Origin: Hypericum androsaemum
Lineage: Eukaryota > Streptophyta > Magnoliopsida > Malpighiales > Hypericaceae
DNA: 64,000 bases
Assembly (NCBI GenBank): GCA_963995505.1
Contig: OZ023183.1
Location: 18,224,671-18,288,670, forward strand
Direction of reading: 5' to 3'
Shown one piece after another: positions 49,867 through 62,025 of this stretch. The notes beneath the pieces were generated by a model that saw nothing but the letters and a program-made list of their open reading frames with translations, was not told where the DNA came from and ran no database searches. Each line of letters opens with the position of its first letter. The first letter of the stretch is position 1. The translations under genes were made by a program, and so were the position numbers.

Positions 49867-50417
49867 GGGAAAAGTATACTTTTAGTATTTGTAGTTTTGC
49901 AGTTTGACAGATATGATCATGTGGTTTAAAAATGACGTTTTGAATCCTGTGGTAAGCACCCTTGTGTCACTTTTAGGCTCGGATAGCTCCCCGAGCCAAA
50001 TTCGACTCCGAACCAAAAAATGAGGTCATTTTGCAGCTGAGTTAACTGCCACATCATAATTTGTTATCCCACTTGACATTATTTACTTGGACCAATTTTA
50101 ATATCATTTGAATAGCTCCAAGAAATTATTTTTTGCTTGTTCTACTTCTTGCGTGACCTGTATAGAACTCCCTCTTTCCATTATTTCAGAGAATCATTAT
50201 TTGTTCGTGGTAACGGATCCTCTCTTTCTAGTTCATCCTTTGCATCTTAAGCTTTTGTGTGTTGATAATTGTGATGCCACTCTAATGGAGGACGTTAAGT
50301 ACCGTAGTATTGATGATGAACTCGTTGGTGCGGTTGGGGATCGATGGGTGCTAAGGCCATCTGCTTCTGTCGCTTGGCATTCCATTAAGGTTGGATGGAG
50401 ACGATTAATTGTTTTTT
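49867..50417. other. Unpaired Mutator-like end and flanking sequence
   Basis: 49867 begins GGGAAAAGTATACTTTTAGTATTTG, a left terminus of the foldback type, but no convincing right end with a matching TSD was found. Sequence near 51800-51850 (ACAAAGTACTAAAGTATC) could be a decayed partner, which would make the element at 50418-51734 nested inside it. The open frame 50108-50419 (+) is of unknown nature. Confidence 0.4.
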
Positions 50418-51734
50418 GAGAAAAGTTCATTTTAGTATTCTATGGTATTACAGATTCTCACTTGACTACCCTGTGGTTTAAAACGCATAGAACAGGTCCA
50501 ACTTATTTCAATTTTAATCAAAAACAGGTCCCGGGCAGTCTGGATAACTGCCCGAGATTTTTTTTTGAAACGATGCCACTTCGTGTCCTATGTGACAATC
50601 AAGTTGGAATAAATCGATGATGACATGGCATTTAGATAATTATCAAAATAATTCTCATTTTATACATTTTTTAAAAAACTCTCTCATTCTCTCCTCTCTC
50701 TCTCCCCTTGTCTATCAACAAATTTTTATGAGGGCTTTTAATAATAAAAAAACTCACGAATTCAACTCCAAAAAATTGATTATAATAAAAGTGGAGAAGA
50801 AGATGAGCCATAGCATCGGCGGGATGGAAGACGAGCGGGGAGAGAGTACTGGCGCCACCACCGGAGGATCCTTATGAGCAATAGCATAGACGACCAGAAC
50901 CCGGGGCGCGGGTTGGGAGAGAGCTCTGTCGCGGGTCGGTACCATGGCTGTGTCCGAGAAGGCGCGGCAGCTCAAGGGACATCGCGGCGAGGAGGGAGAG
51001 CATGATGTTGATGGATTTCAGCGCGAGGAGGTGGTGAACCCCTGGAGGTCGAGAGCCATGGCCTTGACGATGTGCACGGCGATGTCAGATCTAGGCACGG
51101 GGCCCAAATGGAAGACCTTCATCTGCCGCTTCAACCGATGATGAACATCGGCAGTGTCCGAAGCGGCTAGTGCAGTGGTCACTCATGAGACCCACCAGGG
51201 GCCCACTCGAACTGGATCGTTGGGGATCCGCTTCTGGGATCGCTATCCTTACTTTAAAAAAATCCAGGGGAAGAGAGAGAGGAAGAAAAGGCGAAGACTT
51301 TCCCTTTCTTGTTTGATTAATTCTGTAACGGGAAGCGGTGCTCTTTGTAATTTTATGGAAGGAGGAGGAAGGAAGGTCGGTGGGTAATTTGGCTCCGACG
51401 ACGTTGCCAAATGTTAGAAGGAGGACGATCGGTTAGGAGAGTGGGATAGGGATTTTTCTTAATCAAATAATTATAACAAATGTGATACTATATTGATAAT
51501 TAATCACTAGCCATGTCATTAAACACTCATCTAACGGACTGACGATGTGGCAATCCACGTAGGACAACAAACTACGTCGTTTTGAAAAAAAATTGTGGGC
51601 AACGCTACTTCAGCTGACCGGGACCTATTTTTTATAAAAGTTAAAATAAGTTGGACCTGTTCTATGCGTTTTAAACCACAAAGTACCTAAGTAAAAATCG
51701 GTGATACTACAAGGTACTAAAGTAAACTTTTTCC
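50418..51734. mobile_element. Mutator-like foldback element with GC-rich interior
   Basis: A 1317-bp element with inverted arms of about 140 bp (GAGAAAAGTTCATTTTAGTA and the inverse GTACTAAAGTAAACTTTTTCC) that share TAAAACGCATAGAACAGGTCC with its inverse. The flanking 9-mers TTGTTTTTT and TTATTTTTT differ at one base. The interior 50800-51260 is markedly GC-richer than its surroundings and resembles captured genic DNA. On the minus strand it reads KVFHLGPVPRSDIAVHIVK and MALDLQGFTTSSR before frame breaks. I cannot name the source gene. Confidence 0.8.
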
Positions 51735-51743
51735 TTATTTTTT

Positions 51744-52047
51744 TTCTTCTCCGGTCCTTAAAATATCGCTGGAGATAAATACGAGATCTTTTTTTAGAAT
51801 TTTCAAAATACGGGATACAAAGTATCTATTGCTAATAACACAAAGTACTAAAGTATCTTTAATCCAACTTTATTTTAACAATTATATTATCTGCTAGTTA
51901 TTATTCTTCTGGCCTTTGGCCATACCATACATACATTAAAAAGCACCGACACTATCCCATCCTATAAGAATTCATCCATCCATCCCATTCCTATAAGAAT
52001 TCATCTATCCATCCCATTCCGCTGTCCACGGAAAATAAACCTCAGAC
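51744..52047. other. Upstream region of the LRR gene
   Basis: Contains a two-copy tandem repeat of about 28 bp (CCTATAAGAATTCATC..CCATCCCATTC) at 51960-52020, immediately upstream of the LRR gene start. Confidence 0.5.
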
Positions 52048-53783
52048 ATGTCTCCAACTTCCCTTTTCTACTATCTAACCATACTCACTTTGGTTCCATA
52101 TCATGCACATTCCCAAAAAACTTGTCCCCCTCCTCCAACATGCCCTCCGATGTCGGCCCCGCCGCGGCCAACCCCTTTCCCGCGCGTGCGCCCGCGCCCT
52201 CCACTCTACCCGCCCACGCTCCACCTCATGCCGCGGCAACCAGCCAACAACCCCGGACCCTTGGCCAACCGAGCCCGGATCCTGTTCATCACTCAGGAGC
52301 TCAAAAGGAACATCACATCCGACCCTCTACACTACACTGCCACCTGGGTCGGAAACAACTACTGCCTCTTCAAAGGCTTCTTCTGCGACACAGTTCCCGA
52401 CAGGAACATCACCGGCCTGTCAGCCATTGACTTCAACGGCGCCAGGTTCACCGGTACACTAAATTTTTACCGCTTCATCATGAATTTACCTGACCTGGCC
52501 CTCTTCCATGCCAATTCCAACAACTTTAGCGGGGTAATAAACCATAACCTGAACCAGTTGAGGTACTTTTACGAGTTAGATTTAAGTAACAACAGGTTCG
52601 CGGGTGGATTTCCGACAAACGTCCTCGGTGCCATGAAATTAACCTTTGTGGACTTACGTTTCAACAAGCTGCTTGGGAGGGTCCCGGGTCCCGCTTTTAA
52701 CATTGACACCGATGTGCTCTTCATCAACAATAACAACTTCACTGGGACAATTCCTGTCAATTTTGGCAATACTCCTGCCCTTTACCTCACCCTCGCAAAC
52801 AACAAACTGAGAGGTATCGCAACACATATATTTATATTCGACGGTTTGAATTATAATATTTCTTATATTTATAGCATACTCTACAAAGTTTACTTTCTCT
52901 ATTAAATTTTGTTGCATTTTTATAATAGATATATTACTGCTTGATCTGCACTGGCTATTATAAATTTATTTTGAGGTTGTCTAAGAAAAAGTTAATTTTT
53001 AATATTATCGTTTATGTATAACTAATTATATTCGAAATAAAGTGATTTAATTTTTTCTAAATTGATCGTGGATTCCGGCCATTTCGTTTTTCCTCTAGTC
53101 GTTAGTTTAACTCTTGCAACTTTGGTATGTTAAAATTGTTTATGTCCGTCACTCGTATAGTCTGATGATACGAGGCGTAAAAAGTCTGGAACAAAAATGA
53201 CCCAATTGCCATATAATTCCTGACAGGTCCAATTCCGAGAAGCATCGGTCGAGCCTGGAACACCCTAACAGAGGCACTATTCCTCAACAACAGGCTAACA
53301 GGCTGCCTGCCATTCGAGATAGGATACCTCACAAAGGCCCAGGTCTTCGACTTCGGCGGCAACCTCCTAACCGGTCCGATCCCGCAATCTTTCGGGTGCC
53401 TGGAGAGCCTCCGGCTCCTGAACATGGCCCACAACCGCTTCTACGGGACCATCCCGGAGGTCCTATGTAGGCTACCGAGCGTCTACAACTTCACCCTCTC
53501 CTACAACTACTTCACCCAAGTGGGGCCAAGGTGCAGGAACCTTATCAGGGCCAGGAGGCTTCACGTGAACAACAACTGCATTATGGGGTTTCCTAACCAG
53601 AGGCCAGCCGTGGAGTGCGCTCGGTTCTTTGCTGCCACCGGAACTTGTGCTCGGGAGAGCAGCTTCGCGCTGCTCCCCTGCCGTCTCCCTCCATCTTCCT
53701 TGAGAATCGCGTCCGCGCCTTCAGATGATGAAGTGCCCCCTGCTCCAATTTCCTATAAGGCGCTTCATCAGCATCCGCATTGA
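52048..53783 (+). CDS. Secreted proline-rich leucine-rich-repeat protein (At4g06744-like)
   Basis: Two exons, 52048-52813 and 53227-53783: 1323 nt, 440 aa, with a GT-AG intron in phase 1 inside an LRR (NNKLRG / PIPRSIG). An N-terminal signal peptide (about 1-22, ending HAHSQ) is followed by a short Pro-rich stretch (24-60) and then about ten plant extracellular LRRs (ELDLSNNRFAGGFP, FINNNNFTGTIPVNFG, LFLNNRLTGCLP). A Cys-containing C-cap (VGPRCRNL, NNNCIMGFPNQRP) follows. There is no transmembrane segment and no kinase. The layout resembles the LRR part of LRX/PEX extensins and the Arabidopsis At4g06744-type proteins, which lack the long extensin tail, so a cell-wall location is likely. The molecular function is unknown. 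Confidence 0.9.
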
Positions 53784-55446
53784 TTTTTTGGGTCCTTGTG
53801 TGTGATATTGTCCGTCGGGTTTGTGAGTGTGACCTTGATTGAAGTTTTATTTGGTTTGTATCCTTAGAAGTTGAATTCCAGGTCAAGAGTTAGACTATCC
53901 AAACCAGTTTATGGATGGTTACTTGTCGTTGAAGTTTACCCATGAATGTTGTTGTTTATAGCTTAAATTCTTCCTTTTCAAGTTTGTGTGAGTTTATGAT
54001 GAACTGTGTCAGAATCTTTAAAATTAAATCAAAGCAAAAATGATAAATTTCGCTTGAGGTAACGTGTAGATTATCTGAATGTTGGGACAGACGCCAACAT
54101 TGGGATAAATAAAAGATTCATAGGCTGGGCTTAAAAAGTCTGTAGCTAGAGGACCAACAGTTTGGGCTTAAATTTCCTCATGGTTGGCCCAAAATCTATT
54201 AGCTCAAACGAAGCTGGGCCTGCCTTTCAACCACCTTGACATGATTAAGCATTTGTAGCGAACAGTAGGATTAACCCGGATCGTCTGGTTCCCCACGATT
54301 TTTTTCCCCGGGGGCTATTTCCAGAAAATAACATTTAGAAAAATTATACCAAGGTTAGCTTGTTCACTATTTTACGTTTTTTAAAATTCAAGGATACATT
54401 TTCTTTACGTTTATTTGTGACAGTGACATATCCGGAGACCAATTATGAATCCAACATATAGTAATGGGCTCCTCTCCTTTCTTTCCCAAACACCGGTCTC
54501 CTCACTTTCCGAATTTCCAGCCTGGTTGTTTGGAGGTAAAAGAGCATTCCAATCATAGAAGTCCGAGACATATTCACGTATTCATTTCAATCCAAAATTT
54601 AAAGACAATAGGTAGCTCTAGTATACTCGCAGTTAATAAATTAGTGATGTGTTAATCTCAACACATTCACTCAAAGAAAATTTACCGAACTGAAATTTGC
54701 ACGATCTTGTCACTGCCACTCATGTTTTCAAAAAGATCGTGCGAGCACAACGAACCACAAGATCAATCTCCATATTTAACCCAAATTTTAAAATAGTGGG
54801 CACACAAAATTTTGTATACTCAAATACGTCTCAAGTAATTCACTTTTGCAACTAACAATAATTTAGAATATAATGCACTGAATCAGTAGTCCAAATTGTA
54901 GACGTAGAGAGGTCAAGTGGTGAGAGATGTTTTTCACCCACACCTTACCCCAACATCGGCAAACCAAGGGCGTGGCCGGCCACGGAACGGTGACTAATCA
55001 GTGAAGGGCTGCTACTACTGCTAATTAAGGCCAAGCATGTGCGCCATTGTCCTTTTAACTTGGGACACAGTAGCTGCCGAATTGAAGATCTTAGGCAGTG
55101 TCTCAGTCGTCAGCGTTTTGGTAATTAATTTATCACATCTATTATTCGGTCCAATTCAAAAAGGATAGAACTTTTAAAATGTAACAACTCCTTCTCTTTT
55201 CCTATGATTTTGCTTCCTATACCCGATGCAGTAGGACTTCCGAACAAAGAAAGTTTAAATTTGAGCCTACCTAATAACTCGAACTTTAGACCTACTTTTA
55301 CAAGATTGTATTGCTAGCTATATTTCCCTCACCGTCCACCCATCAACAGCATATATTATGTCTTATTTTATGCCCAAAATGGGCCGCCAAAAGACAACTT
55401 GATTAATTAATTAATGGAAGAAGCGTCAAGGTAGATTTCATTTAGC
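53784..55446. other. Intergenic, 3' flank of the LRR gene
   Basis: No gene supported. The first 200-300 bases probably contain the 3' untranslated region. Confidence 0.4.
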
Positions 55447-55460
55447 AACATCGCACAATC

Positions 55461-55716
55461 AGAATTTCATCTTGTTGTTGGAGTCGACTTTCGCAGGTGT
55501 TTAGTCCTCTGGCTGCCTTTGCTCGTTACTTTTATGGGATGGTATGTGATACAAGGTTGTTTCAAGCTTCTGTGACATCCCGTTTCTTTTTTGTAACTTG
55601 TGATAGGATTTACTTGTATTGGCGCTTTCCGATTGTGCATCATCGCGCTTTTGATACCTTTTTGTATAGTATGTATATTTTACCCTATATTAATAAAAAT
55701 CTTAACTCATCAAAAA
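55461..55716 (+). mobile_element. LINE 3' tail with TSD
   Basis: A segment of about 256 bp ending TATATTAATAAAAATCTTAAC and a poly(A) run, bracketed by near-identical repeats AACATCGCACAATC (55447-55460) and AACATCGCACATTC (55717-55730). The sequence has the GT-rich character of LINE 3' ends. The open frame over it has no domain. Confidence 0.7.
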
Positions 55717-55929
55717 AACATCGCACATTCAAATTCGACATAAAAAAAACATCGTACTATCAAATAGATTCTCTACTAGCCATGAAGCCTCAAAGGTGAT
55801 GGAGCGATTAGAAGGAATCACCCGGTCAACCAATTTAAACAAAAACGCAACGCTTGAAAGCTTATATAGCTAGGATTAAAATGTAGACTGCGCAAGGATC
55901 ACTATTAAATTATCATTTTAATTTAATTA

Positions 55930-56758
55930 GATTAAAATCTACTTAAATACCTTGTGATTTCATCATTTGATACACCACTATCTCGTGATTTCAATTTATT
56001 TGATCAAGTGATATAAATTTTTTCTACTTAACAATCAAGTGATAATTACCTAAATATAGTTAAATTAATACATCTTGACAACCACATGACACGCTACTTC
56101 GTATTGTCACATGACACGTCACTTCACTCCTTATATTATTAAAATAATTCACAAAAGATGTTTATACAAAAGCAATAAAAAAAACCAAGTAGATGGAACA
56201 TGGCAGGGGTGATATCGTCTTTGACCAAACGAGTTGGGGATGAAGTCGAAGAAACTAATGGAAGAAAGAAAGACGGCAAATCAATTCCTTCCTCTCACCT
56301 GGACTTATATCCTCTTCACAAGAACATAATACACTAATCACTTGCAGCCATTATTGAAATGGAATAGCGAAGAGGAGATTGAAACGAATTACCAAGTTGC
56401 AAACGAATAGAAATTTTTTTTGGTGAAAATTGAAACGAATAAAAATGAAGTTGTGGGTATCAGAGGGAGAAAGGTCGACGACAGTGACGCGAGAGATGGA
56501 GGAAGGGCGGTGGACGAAAAAGGAGAGATTCAGCTAATTGAAATTAGGGTTTGTTTTAAATAATTTACATTAAAATTTGTTAATTGGTGACGTGGGCAAA
56601 AATAATTATGTGGCATGCTGATTAAATTAATGGAAGTCGGTGAATATCACTCGATTGTTAACTAGATGAAATTTTTATCACCTCGTTAAAGAAATCGAAA
56701 TTACAAGATATTGATGTATCAAATAATAAAACTACAAATATTTAATTAGATTTTTACC
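55930..56758. mobile_element. Mutator-like foldback element (829 bp)
   Basis: Flanked by the perfect 9-bp TSD ATTTAATTA (55921-55929, 56759-56767). Inverted arms of about 120 bp: GATTAAAATCTACTTAAATA..ATTTGATACACCACTATC against the inverse of GATATTGATGTATCAAATAA..AGATTTTTACC. The interior (56200-56560) is purine-rich without a recognised gene. Confidence 0.88.
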
Positions 56759-56767
56759 ATTTAATTA

Positions 56768-57117
56768 TAAATTTTAAATGCAAGTCTGAAAATACATTTA
56801 ACTAAAATATAGTAAATTTTTTTTAACATAAATTATATGAAAATACGATATTATATTATCAGAGAAATATCTTAATAATTCTAACTGTATAGCATTACAA
56901 ATGCACAAATTTCAAAGGGCCCGTCACTATTGTTTCACTCCAGGGTCACGTGATCACTGAAGCATATAGCTAACCAATATGTGACCACCACCCCCTCCTC
57001 ATCCGTCTTCTTTCCCCCAACCCAAGACCCCCATTTTAGTTTTACTTTAACCCAGCAATGGAACCGCCTCCACCACCAACTAACTGTTAGTTAGAGTTAC
57101 AACCTCGTTTAAGAAGA
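56768..57117 (+). promoter_or_regulatory. Upstream region of the receptor pseudokinase
   Basis: About 350 bases before the start codon, AT-rich then pyrimidine-rich from 56990. It probably contains the promoter and leader. No specific element is claimed. Confidence 0.4.
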
Positions 57118-59943
57118 ATGCCGCTCCCTCTCCCAACCCTTCTCCTCTTCCTCCCGCTACTCGTAACCTTAACCGCCGCCGTTTCAACTCCCGTAGAGGA
57201 CCCCACCCATCTCCTGGCCTTCAAGTCCAAAGCCGACCTCACCGACTCCCTCCCCTACTCCGCCAACGCCTCCGCCGGCTACTGCACATGGGCCGGCGTC
57301 CAATGCTCCCCTAACCACCGCGTCACGAAGCTCGTCCTCCAGAATCTCCCCCTAAACGGCGTCGTCGCGCCCAACACGGTCTCGCTCCTCGACCAGCTCC
57401 GCGTCCTCAGCCTCCAGAACCTTTCCCTGTCCGGGCCCATCCCGGACCTTTCCTCCCTCACCAACCTAAAGGCCCTCTTCCTCGACCATAACCGCTTTAC
57501 GTTCTCCGTCCCGTCATCCCTCGTCTCCCTCCGCCGACTCAAAACCCTAGACCTCTCTTATAACAGCCTCTCCGGCGACCTCCCGGCCTCCATCCTCTCT
57601 CTCCGCCGCCTCACCACCCTCGATCTCCGGTTCAACCGCTTCGCCGGCCCCCTCCCCGCTTTCAATCAGTCCTCGCTTGCAGCCTTCAACGTCTCCCACA
57701 ACAACTTCTCCGGCCCCGTCCCCGTCACCCCCGCGCTCCTCCGCTTCGGCGCCTCCTCCTTCGGCTCCAACCCCAGCCTCTGCGGCGAGATCGTCCACAC
57801 GGAGTGCCGTCCGGTCTCCCCGTTCTTCCGAGCCGCTCCGCCGGACCTCGTCCCTCCTCCAGAATCCGGCGGCCACACCGCCGCCGAGCTCCACGGCGTC
57901 GGCGGGTTAGACAGCCACCTGGACTCCGACGAAAAAAGCAGGAAGAAGACGAAAGCCCTAATAATCGGCTTCTGCTCGACAGTTGGAGTCCTCATCCTAT
58001 CCCTCCTCTGCTACATAACCTCGCTGAGGAGGAAGCCGCCACGTCACCGTCATCCTCACTCGCCGGCGAGAAGCGTGGCCTCCGTCGCGGCGGACGAGGA
58101 GGAGCTGACGCAGATGGAGATGCAGGGGAGCGAGCTGGAGGAGAAGGTGAAGCAGCGGCTGCAGCAGCGGCAGGGGGAGACCGCGACGGTGGCGGTCGGG
58201 GTGATGAAGAGTGGGAGGCTGTTATTCTGTGCGGGGGAGGCGCAGCTGTACACGCTGGACCAGCTGATGCGGGCCTCCGCGGAGCTCCTAGGGCGGGGCA
58301 CCCTGGGGACCACCTACAAGGCGGTTCTCGATAACCGCCTCATCGTAACCGTCAAGCGCCTCGACGCCGGGAGGCTGAGGAGCACGTGCGGGGAGGTGTT
58401 TGAGCGGCACATGGAGTCCGTGGGCGGGCTCAGGCACCCGAACTTGGTCCCACTTAGGGCGTATTTCCAGGGGAAGGAGGAGCGGTTGCTCGTCTACGAT
58501 TACCACCCCAACGGCAGCCTCCTCTCTCTCATCCACGGTCAGTTCATTTTTCCAGTTTCTTGGCCTATCGTTTGTCGTTTTGTCGTCCGCAGCGGGAATC
58601 TTGCTGCTCCTGCTCCACCACGGCATGGGGAATCGGGAACGGTCGTTTAATTTCTTTTGCATTTATGTGCGAGGTAAATTTTTTTGAAAATAGCGGTTGT
58701 CCATTTCGTTCCGCATACATAGTATAGGTAAATGTAGTTAAGAGTGTGGGTCCCCGATCTTCGATAACACAGAATTCAATTCATCGATTTGAATATAAAA
58801 ATTTAACCCAAAAAAAAAAAATAACTCCGTTTAGAAGAAGTGAATCTCTGTAGTTTCTTTTACATTCCCATTTCGTATATCTAGTTGGACGGTGGGGCCC
58901 ACCTGCTATACGCCTCCCGCCATGTGATGCATTCATTATTGGAGCTCATTGTTGGCTGGCTCGTGGTCCTGGGTTCAGATTAAGAATCTGATTATCGATT
59001 AACTAAGATCCTAGAAAAGCACATTTACTTTTCGCCGTACCAACTAATCTTGAGGTTGGATTCAGTGGGGACAAAACTTGTCCCCATTAAAATGGATCAA
59101 ATGATTTTAATTATAGATATGATTTTTAATAAATGTCAGATCTGTAGACACGATTTTTAATAAAATCTGATGGGCGAAACGAAGTTCCCTCCGTGGGGAC
59201 GATTTTTATGTTGTCTCCACTCAATCAAAAACCACTAATCTTGTACTAGATTACGGTATCTTTCTATGTTCCGGGGAAAGTTTAAGAGATTCTTTTAACA
59301 TTGGGGTATTTAACAATTTATGAATGCAGGATCCAAATCCAACAGGGCAAAGCCACTCCACTGGACCTCATGCCTCAAAATAGCAGAAGACGTCGCCCAA
59401 GGCCTTTCCTACATCCACCAGGCGTGGAGGCTCGTCCACGGCAACCTCAAATCTTCCAACGTCCTCCTCGGCCCGGACTTCGAGGCATGTGTCTCTGACT
59501 ACTGCCTTTCCATCCTGGCTCAAGATCCTCAAGGCTCAGACCACCTGGACCCAGACGCTGCCGCTTACAAGGCCCCGGAGATCACCAGCACGGCCCACGA
59601 ACAACCCACCTCCAAATCCGACGTATACTCCTTCGGTATCCTCCTGCTGGAGCTGGTAACGGGGAAGCCACCTTCCCAGCTTCCGGATTTGGCACCCAGC
59701 GAGATGGTGAAGTGGGTCAGGTTTGTTAGGGAGGAAGGAGACGCGAGTGGCGAAGGAGGAGGCAACGATCCGCTTGAGATGTTGCTCGAGGTCGCTATGG
59801 CTTGTAGCTTGGCCTCGGCCGAGCAGCGGCCCACAATGTGGCAGGTTTTGAAGATGTTGCAGGAGGTTAAAGAGGCTGTGCTGTTGGATGACAGTGATGG
59901 TTCCAAATTGGAGCAGCATGATGGTTCTACTGGGCTCTCCTAA
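57118..59943 (+). CDS. LRR receptor-like pseudokinase (At5g67200-type)
   Basis: Exons are 57118-58537 and 59330-59943: 2034 nt, 677 aa, one phase-1 intron between LIHG and SKSNR. Signal peptide about 1-21; LRR N-cap with [10 protein letters not shown]; five to six LRRs ([32 protein letters not shown]); transmembrane segment at about 280-302; then a cytoplasmic kinase fold. The Gly-rich loop is [10 protein letters not shown] and the ATP-site Lys413 is kept (VTVKRLD), but the catalytic loop is HGN (510-512) instead of HRD, and the DFG motif is DYC (530-532). By these substitutions it should lack phosphotransfer, as in the family called probable inactive receptor kinases, and would act as a co-receptor or scaffold at the plasma membrane. 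The 5' exon is very GC-rich compared with the window. A small transposon-like element lies in the intron. Confidence 0.94.
59060..59225. mobile_element. Short GGGGAC-terminus element in the receptor intron
   Basis: The left end GGATTCAGTGGGGAC and right end GTCTCCACTCAATC are inverted. The inner right arm (ACGATTTTTATGTTGTCTCC) matches the left end of the element at 31.4 kb. It has the family's ATCTGATGG block but no minisatellite. It lies wholly within the intron 58538-59329. Confidence 0.65.
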
Positions 59944-60759
59944 TTTTGTTTTCTACAACCCTTTACATATTGGGAAAAAGAGACTATGCCCATTATGCAA
60001 AGTGTATTAGTGTACATGATTCTCGCTAAGGGATTTCGATTTTGTGATGTTGCCAACGTCCTGATTCGATATATTATGACACCGGCACTGGTCAGCTGCA
60101 AGGTAAATCTTTAATTTCATATTAAGATTTTCTATATCTCAAAACCACAATATGATCTCCAAAAATCACCAAAATTATGAATATACACTACATAGAGTTA
60201 TTCGGACTATAATTTGAATCTGATAATGTACGACAATCAAAATTAGACCTTTTTTCGGTAAAGTGCTTAGTTTTAAGGTGCCAAACTGAGAAAAAAGAGG
60301 ATTCGTTGATTTAAATCTTTTAAAGTGTAAAAGCAGTGATGGTATTAACTATTAAGTATATATTTTTGGTGAACTGATGGTGTTAAGTATTAACGTGAAG
60401 GTGTATACTAGCCCTGCTAGAGAAAAAAACGAGAGGGGACGTTACCCATCACCGGCCAAGGCCGGGGCCCATATAGAATAGAAAAGCCCAAAACGAAAGG
60501 CCCGAAGATGAATCGTACACAACCAAAGAAGGAAAACGTCGAGCGGTCTCACACGGAGGGGTTTTTTTTATAATACCAAAATGGTGTTATAGTAGAAAAG
60601 TATTATAAAAATGAGGTCTAAAATTAAAGTTTTACGAATTTGGTTTCCACTTTATTAGGATAACCATAATACAAATTTGTTTGTCGTAATAGCCGCAATA
60701 CGACTTTTTCTGTCCTACACAAAAAATACTTAAAAAGTTGTGTTGTGGTAAGAAGACAA
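59944..60759. other. 3' flank of the receptor gene
   Basis: Likely 3' untranslated region in the first about 200 bases, then AT-rich spacer with no recognised gene. Confidence 0.4.
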
Positions 60760-61165
60760 TAAACACGTTCAACCTAGCTGGCCAGAGATAGCTGCATCTT
60801 ATCTCATAGAGCTAGGTTCAAATCCTTTCCTTGTTAGAGCAATTAATAATGTCGAAAATTAATATGCTCATTATATTATTCTAAAATTTTAGATTGTGTA
60901 CTAATATTATAATAATAATAAAAATTTATACTCAATCAAAAATAAAATCTCTCTTTAACCTGCTATTAAACAGAAAAAATATTATCGAGAACAATAATTG
61001 AACCCATGCCCTTTCTTTCATATAGCCTTCTTTGTCCAATAATTACAATTTATCTAATTTTATATAATATTTTTGCCTAATAGGACAATTAATATAGTTA
61101 AAAAAAGGACCCATACTCTATATGATAAGATGCAACTTCTCTCAGCAGCTAGGCTAAACATGACT
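60760..61165. repeat. Inverted pair of tRNA-like sequences
   Basis: 60766-60835 (+) reads CCTAGCTGGCCAGAGATAG, then GCTGCATCTTATCTCATAGA, ending with a perfect B box GGTTCAAATCC. A diverged inverted copy lies at 61100-61160 (minus strand: CCTAGCTGCTGAGAGAAGTT, then GCATCTTATCATATAGAGT). Both resemble tRNA- or SINE-derived sequence, but neither folds to a convincing intact tRNA by eye. No TSD was established. Confidence 0.45.
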
Positions 61166-62025
61166 AGGTTATTATCTTGTCGTCTGCAAGTGTCGATTTA
61201 GACTAGGTTATTATCTGTCTGGAGATGGAAGAGCCTTCCATAGCCGGACCAGTCTCGTCGTCTACGCTATTTCGCTGGCATCGGAACTTTGATTTGTTGC
61301 TTTCGGACGACGAGATTGTGCGTTCCAGAAATCGGACTAGAGCTCGGAATGATTCATGTAAGGTAATCCACATTCCTGGCAAAGTTAAACACTCCTGTAG
61401 TGTAGTATTCTTTGCTATCCCATTACAAGCAACAATTTTCACCACTTCTTTTGACATTGTGTAGAAATGATCTGCACAAAACCAATCCAGAAGAATTTAC
61501 AATGGGGAAAAAAAAATTAAGGACAAGGCCAAGAAAAACTATCACACCGGGCCTTTGTTAACCGTTCCTGTGACTGCAAGGGTTTCGTCCCTCTTGACTA
61601 CGGTTATTGACAAGATATGTACCACAATACTACAGACACCGGTCCGAAGGTGTTGGTCTACCAAAGTAATGCACACACCATTGAAGGTCTTCCATTCGGC
61701 GGCTCATCGGTAGCATCACCAATGACCACACCTTCTGAAGATGCTCCAAGTAATAACGTGGGTCAAAATCTCCCAGCACATTGCCATCCAGACTTGGTCA
61801 GAATCAGCTCATCCAAGGAGACCTTTCCAACAGCCAATCCCACCACACTGCATAGCACAAAGTTACTGACCTGTGAGGCGTGAATCGTAACCAGCTTTTG
61901 CTCAGATTGCTGGACGAGCAGAATTACCTCTACTTCTTCTAAGGTGCTTGGTGATGTAGGAAAGATCACATGTATGGGTCAAAGACAAGTGAAGTCGGGA
62001 ATGAATCGGTGCTGCTGCTGAATTA
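61166..62025. other. 3' flank of the kinesin gene
   Basis: No gene supported. The stretch 61750-62025 probably includes the 3' untranslated region of the minus-strand kinesin. A 16-bp direct repeat (GACTAGGTTATTATCT) occurs at about 61161 and 61202. Confidence 0.4.

Noticed and set aside
57804..58334. 176-codon plus-strand ORF overlapping the receptor exon
   Set aside because: Out-of-frame shadow in a GC-rich exon. The receptor frame has clear domains.
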